A program made the translations under genes and the position numbers. From UBA1161 sp002311745 (GTDB taxonomy: Bacteria > Planctomycetota > Phycisphaerae > Tepidisphaerales > Tepidisphaeraceae), in the NCBI GenBank assembly GCA_050018415.1, contig JBEKAB010000017.1, forward strand, positions 17,818 to 81,817: a stretch of 64,000 nucleotides of DNA, read 5' to 3'. Position 1 is the stretch's first letter. Every line of letters starts with the position of its first letter. The notes under the pieces are model-generated. The model saw nothing but the letters and a program-made list of their open reading frames with translations. It searched no databases and was not told the DNA's origin. Below are positions 46,773 to 54,573 of the stretch, piece after piece.

Positions 46773-47230
46773 TACTAGTTGCTAGTTGCTGGTTGCTGGT
46801 TGCTAGTTAAGAGACAGTGGGGCGTCCTTCCAGGGACCGAAGCAACCCGGCAATCAGTCGGCCTGTTTCCTCCAGTAAACTCAGCACGGGGCGCAATCGC
46901 TGGGCCGAGGCGTAACCCAACCTTTGGGCGATGAGCAGTTGCGTTTCGATTTCCTGGGCCGAGCCGCGTGCCGTGCGCAGAAAAAGACAGAATTGCTTTC
47001 GCAGCCTTCGGCCTTGGCCTTCGGCGATGTTCGATGGCACGGAAACGGCGGCGCGCCGCAACTGGTTCGTCAATCCGAATTGCTCCTGCGGCGGAAAATC
47101 TTGCTTCAATCGGTAAATCTCCTGGACCAAGTCCATCGCCTTCTGCCACGCCACCAGCTCCCGATACCGGCTGACGCCCACCTGCCTCCGCCTTTCTTTA
47201 CTAGCAACTGGCAACTAGCAACCAGCAACT
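46773..47230. mobile_element. Putative miniature element carrying an S23/IVP gene
   Basis: The left flank 46773-46809 is built from TAGTTGCTGGTTGC units, and the right flank 47199-47230 carries the complementary CTAGCAACTGGCAACTAGCA units. They form inverted repeats around the four-helix-bundle gene, inside an otherwise conserved acc operon. No transposase is present. The element is inferred from structure only. Confidence 0.55.
46807..47214 (-). CDS. Four-helix-bundle protein (23S rRNA intervening-sequence protein family)
   Basis: The 135-residue protein matches the S23/IVP family: YRELVAWQKAMDLVQEIYRL, FPPQEQFGLTNQLRRAAVSV, PSNIAEGQGR and FLRTARGSAQEIETQLLIA. The family was named from open frames in intervening sequences of 23S rRNA genes, but most copies, as here, are free-standing. 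The fold is a four-helix bundle that assembles into pentamers; the function is not settled. It sits between accB and accC, flanked by inverted repeats that overlap both ends of the coding sequence. Confidence 0.9.
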   Translation of the reverse strand: MPVASKERRRQVGVSRYRELVAWQKAMDLVQEIYRLKQDFPPQEQFGLTNQLRRAAVSVPSNIAEGQGRRLRKQFCLFLRTARGSAQEIETQLLIAQRLGYASAQRLRPVLSLLEETGRLIAGLLRSLEGRPTVS

Positions 47231-47233
47231 TCC

Positions 47234-47740
47234 CTAGGGCTTTACAAGGAACATGACCTGGCCAAATTCGACGGCCTGGCCGTTGCTGACGAGAATCTTG
47301 GTGATGGTGCCGCGGCACTCGGCTTTGACGTTGTTGAAGACCTTCATCGCTTCGATGATGCACACGTCCGTCTCCTCATCGACGGTAGAGCCGACGCTGA
47401 CGAACGGCTTGGCGTCGGGGCTGGGAGCGACGTAGAAGGTGCCGACCATCGGGCTCTTGATGGGGAGCAGGTTGGCCGATTCCTCGGCGGCGGCGGCGGC
47501 GGCCGTGGGCGTTGTGGCCGCGATCGGGGGTACGATGATGGGTCCTTCGGCGGCGGCCGGGCCGCGCTTCAGAGTCACGCGCCGATCGCCGTCGCGCAAT
47601 TCGACCGTATTCAGGTCGTTGGCCTGCATCAGCTTGACCAGCCGCTGAAGCAGGCTCATGTCCATGGGTCCGGAATCGATCGACGCCGCGTCAAGCTTGG
47701 CCGACACGGCCTTTTTCTTTGGTTGTTTTTTTTCACTCAA
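47234..47740 (-). CDS. accB: Acetyl-CoA carboxylase biotin carboxyl carrier protein
   Basis: The product is about 168 residues from a TTG at 47740 that overlaps the pepP stop (the pepP frame ends CTT GAG TGA); a TTG at 47755 or an internal ATG are alternatives. It has a Lys-rich N-terminus, the MSLLQRLVKLMQANDLNTVE helix, a Pro/Ala-rich flexible linker, and the biotinyl domain with IKSPMVGTFYVAPSPDAKPF and the biotinylation site EAMKV. It carries the biotin between AccC and the carboxyltransferase. Translational coupling to pepP is likely. Confidence 0.95.
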   Translation of the reverse strand: MSEKKQPKKKAVSAKLDAASIDSGPMDMSLLQRLVKLMQANDLNTVELRDGDRRVTLKRGPAAAEGPIIVPPIAATTPTAAAAAAEESANLLPIKSPMVGTFYVAPSPDAKPFVSVGSTVDEETDVCIIEAMKVFNNVKAECRGTITKILVSNGQAVEFGQVMFLVKP

Positions 47741-48860
47741 GGTGACAGCCCTCAAAGGTCTTGTCCAAGGACGACAGCACTTCGTAGCCGCTGTGGGTGA
47801 TCAGGACATCATCCTCGATTCGCACGCCTCCCTCGCCGGGCAGATAAACGCCCGGTTCAACGGTGACAATCATACCCGGAAGCAGTTCCTCTTCTTCTCC
47901 GGTTTTTCGCATGATGGGCAGTTCGTGGATTTGGCGGCCGATGCCGTGGCCCAGGCCGTGGCCAAAATAGTCGCCAAACCCGGCTTTTTCGATGACGTCG
48001 CGGGCGATGCGGTCGGCCTGGCGGGTGGTGACGCCAGGACGCAGGAATTCGATCGCTGCGGTCTGAGCGTCCAGGACGGCCCTGTAGGCCTGCCGCAAGC
48101 GCGGGCTGACGCGACCAATGATCAACGTCCGCGTCAAATCACTGCAATATCCCTGGTACACCGCGCCCCAATCCAGCAGCAGGGGTTGATTGCGGCGCAC
48201 AAGCGCCTCGCCGGGGCCGTAATGCGGCAAACTGCTGTTGGGCCCGGCGGCAACAATCACCGGGAAACTGCTGCCGCTGGCCCCCCGGCTGCGAAGTTCC
48301 AAAACCAGCAGGCCGGCCAGGTAATTCTCCGACAGCCCAACCTTGATCTCCTCCCGAGTCGCCGTGAACGCCTCCTCGGCAATTCCGACCGACTGGCGAA
48401 TCAGATCGATCTCCGTGTCATCCTTGATCTTGCGGATATTGACCAGCACGTTTTCCAGGGGCACCAACGTCACGTCGTTACCGCCGTTGTCGGCCAGGGT
48501 TTTGTTAAGCGCGTGAATCTCGCCGAAGGTGGCGCTGTTGGCCTCGAAACCGACGCGTTTAACTTTGGCATCGACCAGGACCTGGGCCACGGCGAGGGCC
48601 ATCCTGCCTTCGCGGATAGTCAGCTTCAGCCAAGCCGCTTCGATCTTGGCCTGCTCCTGGTAGCGGAAGTCGGTGACGAGGCGAAAATCCTTGGCGGTGA
48701 TAACGCCAATCGAATCGTCGCCGGTGAAATTGGTAAGATAGGAAAGGTCCGCGGGTGACGTGAGCAGGAGGGCGTCCAGGTTCAGTTGCGCCATGGCATC
48801 CCGAACGGCCTGTTGGCGGACTTTCAGGTAAGCCTTGGCTCTTTGGACCACGGTCTTCAT
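47733..48860 (-). CDS. pepP: Xaa-Pro aminopeptidase (M24B)
   Basis: The 375-residue protein has the N-terminal creatinase-like domain (DALLLTSPADLSYLTNFTGD) and the pita-bread catalytic domain. The five metal ligands are seen as two Asp in LLLDWGAVYQGYCSDLTRT, a His in GHGLGHGIGRQIHELP, and two Glu in TVEPGVYLPGEGGVRIEDDV. It releases N-terminal residues next to proline. It leads the pepP-accB-accC unit, an order seen in several phyla, often with efp, which is absent here. Confidence 0.93.
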   Translation of the reverse strand: MKTVVQRAKAYLKVRQQAVRDAMAQLNLDALLLTSPADLSYLTNFTGDDSIGVITAKDFRLVTDFRYQEQAKIEAAWLKLTIREGRMALAVAQVLVDAKVKRVGFEANSATFGEIHALNKTLADNGGNDVTLVPLENVLVNIRKIKDDTEIDLIRQSVGIAEEAFTATREEIKVGLSENYLAGLLVLELRSRGASGSSFPVIVAAGPNSSLPHYGPGEALVRRNQPLLLDWGAVYQGYCSDLTRTLIIGRVSPRLRQAYRAVLDAQTAAIEFLRPGVTTRQADRIARDVIEKAGFGDYFGHGLGHGIGRQIHELPIMRKTGEEEELLPGMIVTVEPGVYLPGEGGVRIEDDVLITHSGYEVLSSLDKTFEGCHLE

Positions 48861-48979
48861 GTAGCATCCATGGGGGCGAGCCTATGGAGTGCGGAACGGT
48901 ACTGGAGGGGGCGGGGGTCTGTCAACGTGACGGGGCTGCTCGGACAAGCCGACCGGCGTCACAAGGCAAAATCGAATTT

Positions 48980-49132
48980 GAACCACGGAGGCACGGAGGC
49001 ACGGAGGCCAACCCGTCGTTGGAAATATCCCCGCAATTTCTATCTTAAAAAATAGATTAAAACAATTTATCGCTTAACCAGGTGGCTCGCCAGTTTCAGG
49101 AAGCGCCTCCGTGTCTCCGTGTCTCCGTGGTT
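48980..49132. repeat. Inverted repeat of the ACCACGGAGGCACGGAGG type
   Basis: The left arm (GAACCACGGAGGCACGGAGG, from 48980) and right arm (TCTCCGTGTCTCCGTGGTT, to 49132) can fold into a long stem with a ~95-nt loop. A related half copy (CTCTGTGGTTG) lies at the 3' end of pdxA near 56640-56668. Confidence 0.85.
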
Positions 49133-49144
49133 AATCCCCGCCTT

Positions 49145-49399
49145 TCACTTCGTCGCGCGCCGGACCATCGCCAGCACCGCCACGTACGCGCTTCGCTGGT
49201 CCAGGAACTCACGGCTGAATAAGCCGTGAATCAGATGGTTCTGGCTGGATCGCCGCTTGCCCATCGGCGTCTTGGGTCCCGTGCTCCATTTCCACGGCTG
49301 GATCTGCCGGATGCGCACGCGCCTCCCGTACCGCTCCCGCTCGCTCAAGCGGCAGGGGCGTTTGGCCTTGGCTGGGAAGAGCTCGCTTGCAATCGACAT
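49145..49399 (-). CDS. Small HGG-type hypothetical protein
   Basis: Starting from MSIASELFPAK the product has 84 residues with the motif PWKWSTGPKTPMGKRRSSQN followed by HLIHGLFSRE, a pattern (STGPKTxxGKxxSSxNxxxHGL) common to many small planctomycete and proteobacterial proteins of unknown function. It overlaps the C-terminal coding region of the upstream gene in another frame by ~190 nt. Confidence 0.6.
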   Translation of the reverse strand: MSIASELFPAKAKRPCRLSERERYGRRVRIRQIQPWKWSTGPKTPMGKRRSSQNHLIHGLFSREFLDQRSAYVAVLAMVRRATK

Positions 49400-49895
49400 A
49401 GGCTTCTCCGGATTCGAGCGATTTTTGCCGCCCGTCGGTGCTGCTCGCCAGCGGTTGCGCGGTGGTGACAATCTGCTGCTGGGCGATGTTGGCCTGATGC
49501 ACAGCCGTGAAACTGCTCCGCCTTGGCCGCCGGTATTCCGCCAGGGCCATGATATGTTTTCGGCAGGCGTTGCTCAGGCGATCGCGGGCCGCGTGATATA
49601 CCTTGAACCACCTCCCACGCTTCTGCATCGCCGCGAAGTGGCTCAGATTAGCCATGGTCGCATGCATCCACAGGATTTGCTCCGCCAGCACCTGCTCCAG
49701 CGGATCGCGCGGCCCCACTTGTTTCAAAAACGCCTTGGCCTCCCTGCGAATCCGCCGATGCCTCGGCGTCCCCTCCTTCACCGTTCGGTGCATGATCTCG
49801 TAATAGACTGCAACCCCCAGCGACGAATTATCCCGCGTTGCCCCCTCGCTCACGTCCAAAACCGGCCGTTCCGGCATGCTATTCGCCTGCGTCAT
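49209..49895 (-). CDS. Hypothetical protein paired with the HGG-type gene
   Basis: The 228-residue product has an N-terminal helical part that looks conserved (RRIRREAKAFLKQVGPRDPL, EQVLAEQILWMHATMANLSH, HIMALAEYRRPRRSSFTAVH). After about residue 165 it becomes Gln/Pro/Arg-rich and is read out of frame across the HGG-type gene. The real C-terminus may therefore be an overlap or the result of a frameshift. No function is known. It begins just after a short palindromic repeat region. Confidence 0.5.
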   Translation of the reverse strand: MTQANSMPERPVLDVSEGATRDNSSLGVAVYYEIMHRTVKEGTPRHRRIRREAKAFLKQVGPRDPLEQVLAEQILWMHATMANLSHFAAMQKRGRWFKVYHAARDRLSNACRKHIMALAEYRRPRRSSFTAVHQANIAQQQIVTTAQPLASSTDGRQKSLESGEAYVDCKRALPSQGQTPLPLERAGAVREARAHPADPAVEMEHGTQDADGQAAIQPEPSDSRLIQP

Positions 49896-50557
49896 TTTTG
49901 ACTCCCTCTACATAGGGTCGAGGGGGTGAAGGTTTTTGGACACAGTTGCGAGTTGCGAGTTGCGAGCAGAAATTCGTCATTCGTCATTCGAATTTCGGGC
50001 TTAGCCCCTCTCCCCCGACTCCTTGTCTGCCATTTCGTAGTCGGGCATTCGTCATTCGTCATTCGTCATTCGAATTTCGGGCTTAGCCCCTCTCCCCGTC
50101 TGCCATTTCCCAATGGGGCATTCGTCATTCGTCATTCGAATTTCGGGCTTAGCCCGTCTCCCCCTCGCTCCCGCGCCGGCCCATCGCTTCTCAAATCTGA
50201 AATCTCAAATCCCGCGACCCCTTGTGTCAGTCGATCATTCCCGCGCCGGGGGGTGGTCCCCGTTTTTGCTTCGCGCTCTTCGCGGCCTTCGCGGTGGTCT
50301 CAGCCGATCATTGCCGCGTCGGCGAGGCGCTCTGGACTAGCGCCTAGCTTCTAGGCTCTAGGTTCTAGCTGCCCCTCCCCGCCGCTCTCCCCGCGTCGGC
50401 CCATCGCTTCTCAAATCTGAAATCTCAAATCCCCGCGACCCCTTGTGCCAGTCGATCCCCGGCGCGCCGTGACCTCGGATTATCTCAGTAGAGACCGAAA
50501 ACCTTCACCACTCGGCGGCATCAAGGTGCAAAATCCGGCTCGTGGACACCGGCATCG
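49896..50557. repeat. Nested repeats in a gene-free stretch
   Basis: Three copies of ATTCGTCATTCGAATTTCGG with following CTTAGCCC (49975-50165), and two copies of a ~65-bp unit starting GGCCCATCGCTTCTCAAATC (about 50177 and 50398), alternate with other short repeats (CTTCGCGGCCTTCGCGGTGG, TAGCTTCTAGGCTCTAGG). No gene is visible. Confidence 0.8.
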
Positions 50558-51247
50558 TCAAAACATGTGAGCAAACCAATGCGAACTCCGAAGGTGTTCA
50601 GGTTTGTCTTTGATGCTTGCCTTTGTCCGATCAAAGTTGGGGAGCGGCATCTTTTCTTGAATACAACGAACTTGGTCAATGAAGTTAATAAAGTCTTCCT
50701 GCCTGTCCGCCAAGTGGTCCGCAGCTAAGCAAACCAACACGGATGCCAATGTCATATCCGGCGTTGGAATGCGCGAACTTCCATAGCATACCAGGGGCGT
50801 ATTGCCCCACTGATAGGGAAACTCCAGGCTAATAGCATCTTCTGGTGAGATTGTATCGGTACACAATTGACCGTGAAATATCGGATGGCAAATCTCTTCG
50901 TTGTTATAATCGAAGTGAATGCTCTGAATTGGCGTCGCGGTATTCTCGACGGCACGGTAATAGCACACGCGGACGGTCGATTTTAGTAGGAGGAGGGACT
51001 GATTTGACCGTCGTATGGCTTCTTTTGCATGGACGAGGATTCCGACTTCATCTTTTCGAGCTTTCCATTTCTTCAAGTGTAGATAGGCATCGAAAACCCA
51101 GGAATTGTTTTGCCCATGCGTGAATCGTCCGCTAAAGGGCGCTGTCCAATAGACAAATCCGCGATCCGCGCCGGTAATCACATCCTCGAGAGTTGTTGGC
51201 AGGCGGTTGTAAGCGTCCAAAACGTCGCCGGCAAGTCCAACAGCCAT
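50558..51247 (-). CDS. Unknown protein, last gene of the methyltransferase-GHKL operon
   Basis: The 229-residue protein is not recognised. It starts at an ATG after GGGAGC, 18 bp behind the receiver-like gene. It has a mixed alpha/beta composition with segments such as GFVYWTAPFSGRFTHGQNNS, VGILVHAKEAIRRSNQSLLL and TLASVLVCLAADHLADRQED, no membrane helix and no signal peptide. No catalytic motif can be named. Its only context is the four-gene operon, where it may be an effector or an accessory factor. Confidence 0.75.
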   Translation of the reverse strand: MAVGLAGDVLDAYNRLPTTLEDVITGADRGFVYWTAPFSGRFTHGQNNSWVFDAYLHLKKWKARKDEVGILVHAKEAIRRSNQSLLLLKSTVRVCYYRAVENTATPIQSIHFDYNNEEICHPIFHGQLCTDTISPEDAISLEFPYQWGNTPLVCYGSSRIPTPDMTLASVLVCLAADHLADRQEDFINFIDQVRCIQEKMPLPNFDRTKASIKDKPEHLRSSHWFAHMF

Positions 51248-51265
51248 AGAGCTCCCCGTGCGTGT

Positions 51266-52342
51266 TCAGAACCAAGGCACGTCTTCTTCGTATTTGCTCC
51301 TACTGATTCGAGCCAAGTCAGCGCCTCGGGGAAACCAAGTTAGCCCGCCCTTGGAGTTCTCAAGGCTCACCGGCTTCTTGCTCAACATGCAGTAGTAACC
51401 GGCTGGTTTTGAAGGGTCTTCGCAGCACTGGCTCCTCTCCACCTGTTGCCGAAGTTGCTTCGCGGCGAAGTCACGTCCGTCCGAAGCGCCGCTTGTGGCG
51501 ACAATGTCGTCAAGAACACCCCGCCACCAGAGCGGACCTTTGGCTTCAGCGAAGGGTCCATCGTATCGCGCCTTGGCGAAAAGGCGTTGAATGTCGGGAT
51601 TCGTTCGGAATGAATCTTCATGGATGTTCAGGTAGCTCGAAGCGGCAACTTCATTCGCGACAACCCCAGGGTACCGAAGTATAGAATCCCAAAGCCAGTA
51701 GCCCAGCAGACACGTGAGGCGACGCAGATTTTCATTGTCGCTACCTTTAACGCCCAATACGCTGGCGAGGCGGTTTTGGTCACCGGAAGCGTAGAGAGCG
51801 ATTTTCTCCGCGTACTCGGGCTTGCCTAGAGTCGCTGCGAGGAGCTTGCCAGGGGACTTTTTGCCGGATGTTTTCAGCGCATCAGGCAACCGGCTCTCAA
51901 TCAAAGCAAAACCTTTTGCGATCGAGACAACTTGTTTGGCAAATTCCTGATTACCCTCCTTCAGGGACACAGCTATGCGTGCCTCTCCTAGCTCTGCACT
52001 GCGAAGAAGTTCCCGTCCCTCGTTCTCTCCACGCGCGTAACAGCATTCGGGAATCCCAAACCGCTCCGCTACCCTCCGAACTTGTAGCTCGGAAAGGCCG
52101 CCATATAATGACAGAGCGGACAGGTCCAGGTCGGCGACGATCAACGACGCATCCAGATGCCCAGCGTCAGAAAGGTCTTGTTCAAGCCGTGTTTCGTAAG
52201 TGACGGGTTTAACATTTGCCTTTGGCTGCCGAGCTCGGAAAATTATGGTCTCGTCTCGATCAGAAAGTGCGTCTTTCATCGCCTTAAGCAGTTCCTGCTC
52301 ATACTGCTGACTGTCTTCAAAGAGGACGATTTTCATATGCAT
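51266..52342 (-). CDS. Protein with a degenerate receiver-like N-terminus
   Basis: The 358-residue protein (start at 52342, or the second ATG at 52336) begins with MKIVLFEDSQQYEQELLKAM, like the first strand and acidic pair (E9, D10) of a response-regulator receiver. SLIVADLDLSALSLYGGLSE follows, with D71 or D73 at the place of the phosphoacceptor, and IAVSLKEG has K128 at the place of the conserved Lys. The C-terminal ~220 residues (for example LTCLLGYWLWDSILRYPGVV and GPLWWRGVLDDIVA) match nothing I know and contain no DNA-binding helix-turn-helix I can see. It lies 8 bp behind the GHKL gene, which has a histidine-kinase-like C-terminus, so a phosphorelay or allosteric relay is a reasonable inference. 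Confidence 0.75.
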   Translation of the reverse strand: MHMKIVLFEDSQQYEQELLKAMKDALSDRDETIIFRARQPKANVKPVTYETRLEQDLSDAGHLDASLIVADLDLSALSLYGGLSELQVRRVAERFGIPECCYARGENEGRELLRSAELGEARIAVSLKEGNQEFAKQVVSIAKGFALIESRLPDALKTSGKKSPGKLLAATLGKPEYAEKIALYASGDQNRLASVLGVKGSDNENLRRLTCLLGYWLWDSILRYPGVVANEVAASSYLNIHEDSFRTNPDIQRLFAKARYDGPFAEAKGPLWWRGVLDDIVATSGASDGRDFAAKQLRQQVERSQCCEDPSKPAGYYCMLSKKPVSLENSKGGLTWFPRGADLARISRSKYEEDVPWF

Positions 52343-52350
52343 ATCACGGG

Positions 52351-54573
52351 TTAAGGATTTGGAAATTCGACGCGGAAACAGGTTGTGAATCCTGGGGGCG
52401 GGTTTGAAACAAGCGAGACGCAGCCACCAAGCTCAGAAACAACTTGCTTGATAAGCGTTAGACCAAGACCCATGCCGGAGCCGAGTGGATTCCCCACATC
52501 CGAGGTTGTCGTGAAGAGAGGGTCCCAAATTCGCTTTTGCAATTCAGGCGGTACTCCCACGCCGTTGTCGGCGACCTCAACAACGTGCTTCTTCTTTTCG
52601 TTCCAAGCACGGAAGCAGATGTGTGGCTCAGGGACGCTAGATTGGACCGCGATAACGGCCTTGAGCGCGTTGGTGTAGAGATTCAGCAGCACGCCGCTGT
52701 AGACAGTAACCGGCAGCGGCGGCGTCGTGACATCGGATGAAACGTCGTTGGTGACCTTTATACCGCGTTCGACGGCGAAGCTCTTGAAACGGTTAAGGAC
52801 TTGCCGCACTTGTCCCGCGGCCGAAAGCGGCTGCTCTTTCGGAGTGCGCACGTTCTGCACGAATAAGCGCGCGTAATCCAGGTAATTCTCGAAATTCTCC
52901 AGGCGCGAGGATAGTTGGTCTGCGGTTTTAGCAAGCTCCGGGTTCTTCTTCACCAAACCGCGCACCTGCTGAACAACTTGCTCCAATTCGTGCACGATGG
53001 CCTTGCTTTCGTGCATCATGAACCCGGCGACGACGCCAAGCATGCCCATGGTTATCAAGCTGCGTCTGGCCTGGGCGGAGTACTCCTCTTGTTCCTCAAT
53101 TCGATCAGCGAAGTAGCGGTACTGCTTAACGATTCGCGCTTTGTCACGCGGAATAAGGGTAGGGCTGCGCTGGATATACTCGATGGCCTTCTGTATCTCC
53201 TCGCGAGCGGTGCGTGCGACCTCTTTGGCCTGTTCTTCTGCCAAGCGGTCGAGTTCACCCTTGTCCTCGTGCGCCAAGAATTCGATTCCAGCCCGAACAA
53301 ATTCGCGCAGCTGCTCAGAGCCTACGTTGGCGAGCAGACCCTCCCGGTCCATCGCCGGGACTAGATCGGTTTCTTCCTCGTTCTTCGAGGTACGTTTGGA
53401 TTCAATGAACACGGCACCGACAAGTTGGAAGTTATAAGGGAGATAGAGAACCGGATTGTCGGCCGGCTCCGCGCGCTTTGCAGGCGGAACAGCGAAATAC
53501 TCCTTCGCAATCGCAGTCTTCCACTCTCGTTCGCTATGCGCTTTGTCTATGTCAAGCCTCAGCCAGTCGTCATTGCGGAAGCCGTAAGGCTTGATTCGGA
53601 AGCCATGATCCACAACCGCAACACCACAGTTATCTCGGACCCACCGCCAGGCCTTCTGGCCGTGAATTCCTTTGCCCTGAAAGACTCCTTTGCGACGGGG
53701 AAAATAACGAATGTCGGCGAAAAACCCTTTCGAGATGGTTGTTGGGACTCGCACCTTAAGAATTCTCGGCCTCTTCGCTGTCGGGAAGAAGACGCGCAAC
53801 TCGAGATTTGTACCCTCCAACTCAATTGTCAGACGCGCCCAGAAGTTGTCGAGGACGAGCTTGGCCAAATCGACATCCCCAGCTTCGCTCTCGCCCGGTA
53901 AAAGGACGCTAAAACCTGGGTCTTTGTCGTCGCCGATGGTCGTGTTGGCAAACTTCCCACATTCCAGACCTTGAATTGGTGAGACCATTCGCAGCACGTT
54001 ATCGCGGAGTTCCCTTGAAGTGGCGAACTGGGCATTGCTACGAAGCTTTGTGATGGTGAGACTGGTGCCGGTAGGGGTCTGATCCGCCACTTTGACCAGT
54101 TTGTAGTCCACTTCAATTTTCGATAAGTCGCCAGCATCATCGAGCTTTCGCCAATCGAATGCGGCGGTCAAACGTGTTATGCAGTCGCGCTTCTTGTCAC
54201 GGGCCACGGATTGGAGCGACAGATAATCCCCAAGGTAGCGCACTGCAAAGCGCCCAATACCCTTTGCTCCTGTGAGGCGGCGGTGATACTTCAGGGAGAG
54301 TTCTTGAGCGAGCTTGCTCGAAGTCGCGATGCGCATCCATTTCGTGACGAAGTCGGCCAAGGTCATGCCGTGGCCCTCATCAGCTACAACGAGGGTCTCT
54401 TCCTTGTCTTCCAGTCGTACGGTGCAAGATGGCGAGTCGGCGTCGTACGAATTCTTGATAAGTTCTACAAGGGCAACCTCAGGGCTGGCGACCAAGCGCA
54501 ATCCAAGCTCTTGCAATAGCCGGCCCTCAGCTTGGAAGGCGATCTTTCCTTTATCGAGAACGGTTTCGGCCAT
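52351..54573 (-). CDS. Double-GHKL ATPase: MORC/HSP90-like domain plus histidine-kinase-like domain
   Basis: The 740-residue chain carries two GHKL modules. The N-terminal one resembles MORC/HSP90/MutL: N-box ELIKNSYDAD (37-46), G1 DEGHGM (65-70), G2 TGAKGIGRFA (101-110), then an S5-like region to ~430. A coiled-coil linker (~440-505) leads to a histidine-kinase-like half: a possible H-box GMLGVVAGFMMHESKAIVHE with H521, N-box NLYTNALKAV (N635), G1 VADNGVGVP, F-box WDPLFTTT and G2 GSGMGLGL (698-705). It has no membrane helix, so it would act in the cytoplasm. MORC-type ATPases have been linked to restriction-modification operons by comparative genomics. It overlaps the methyltransferase gene by 23 bp. 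Its role is presumably to sense or remodel DNA or protein and signal to the receiver-like partner. Confidence 0.9.
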   Translation of the reverse strand: MAETVLDKGKIAFQAEGRLLQELGLRLVASPEVALVELIKNSYDADSPSCTVRLEDKEETLVVADEGHGMTLADFVTKWMRIATSSKLAQELSLKYHRRLTGAKGIGRFAVRYLGDYLSLQSVARDKKRDCITRLTAAFDWRKLDDAGDLSKIEVDYKLVKVADQTPTGTSLTITKLRSNAQFATSRELRDNVLRMVSPIQGLECGKFANTTIGDDKDPGFSVLLPGESEAGDVDLAKLVLDNFWARLTIELEGTNLELRVFFPTAKRPRILKVRVPTTISKGFFADIRYFPRRKGVFQGKGIHGQKAWRWVRDNCGVAVVDHGFRIKPYGFRNDDWLRLDIDKAHSEREWKTAIAKEYFAVPPAKRAEPADNPVLYLPYNFQLVGAVFIESKRTSKNEEETDLVPAMDREGLLANVGSEQLREFVRAGIEFLAHEDKGELDRLAEEQAKEVARTAREEIQKAIEYIQRSPTLIPRDKARIVKQYRYFADRIEEQEEYSAQARRSLITMGMLGVVAGFMMHESKAIVHELEQVVQQVRGLVKKNPELAKTADQLSSRLENFENYLDYARLFVQNVRTPKEQPLSAAGQVRQVLNRFKSFAVERGIKVTNDVSSDVTTPPLPVTVYSGVLLNLYTNALKAVIAVQSSVPEPHICFRAWNEKKKHVVEVADNGVGVPPELQKRIWDPLFTTTSDVGNPLGSGMGLGLTLIKQVVSELGGCVSLVSNPPPGFTTCFRVEFPNP

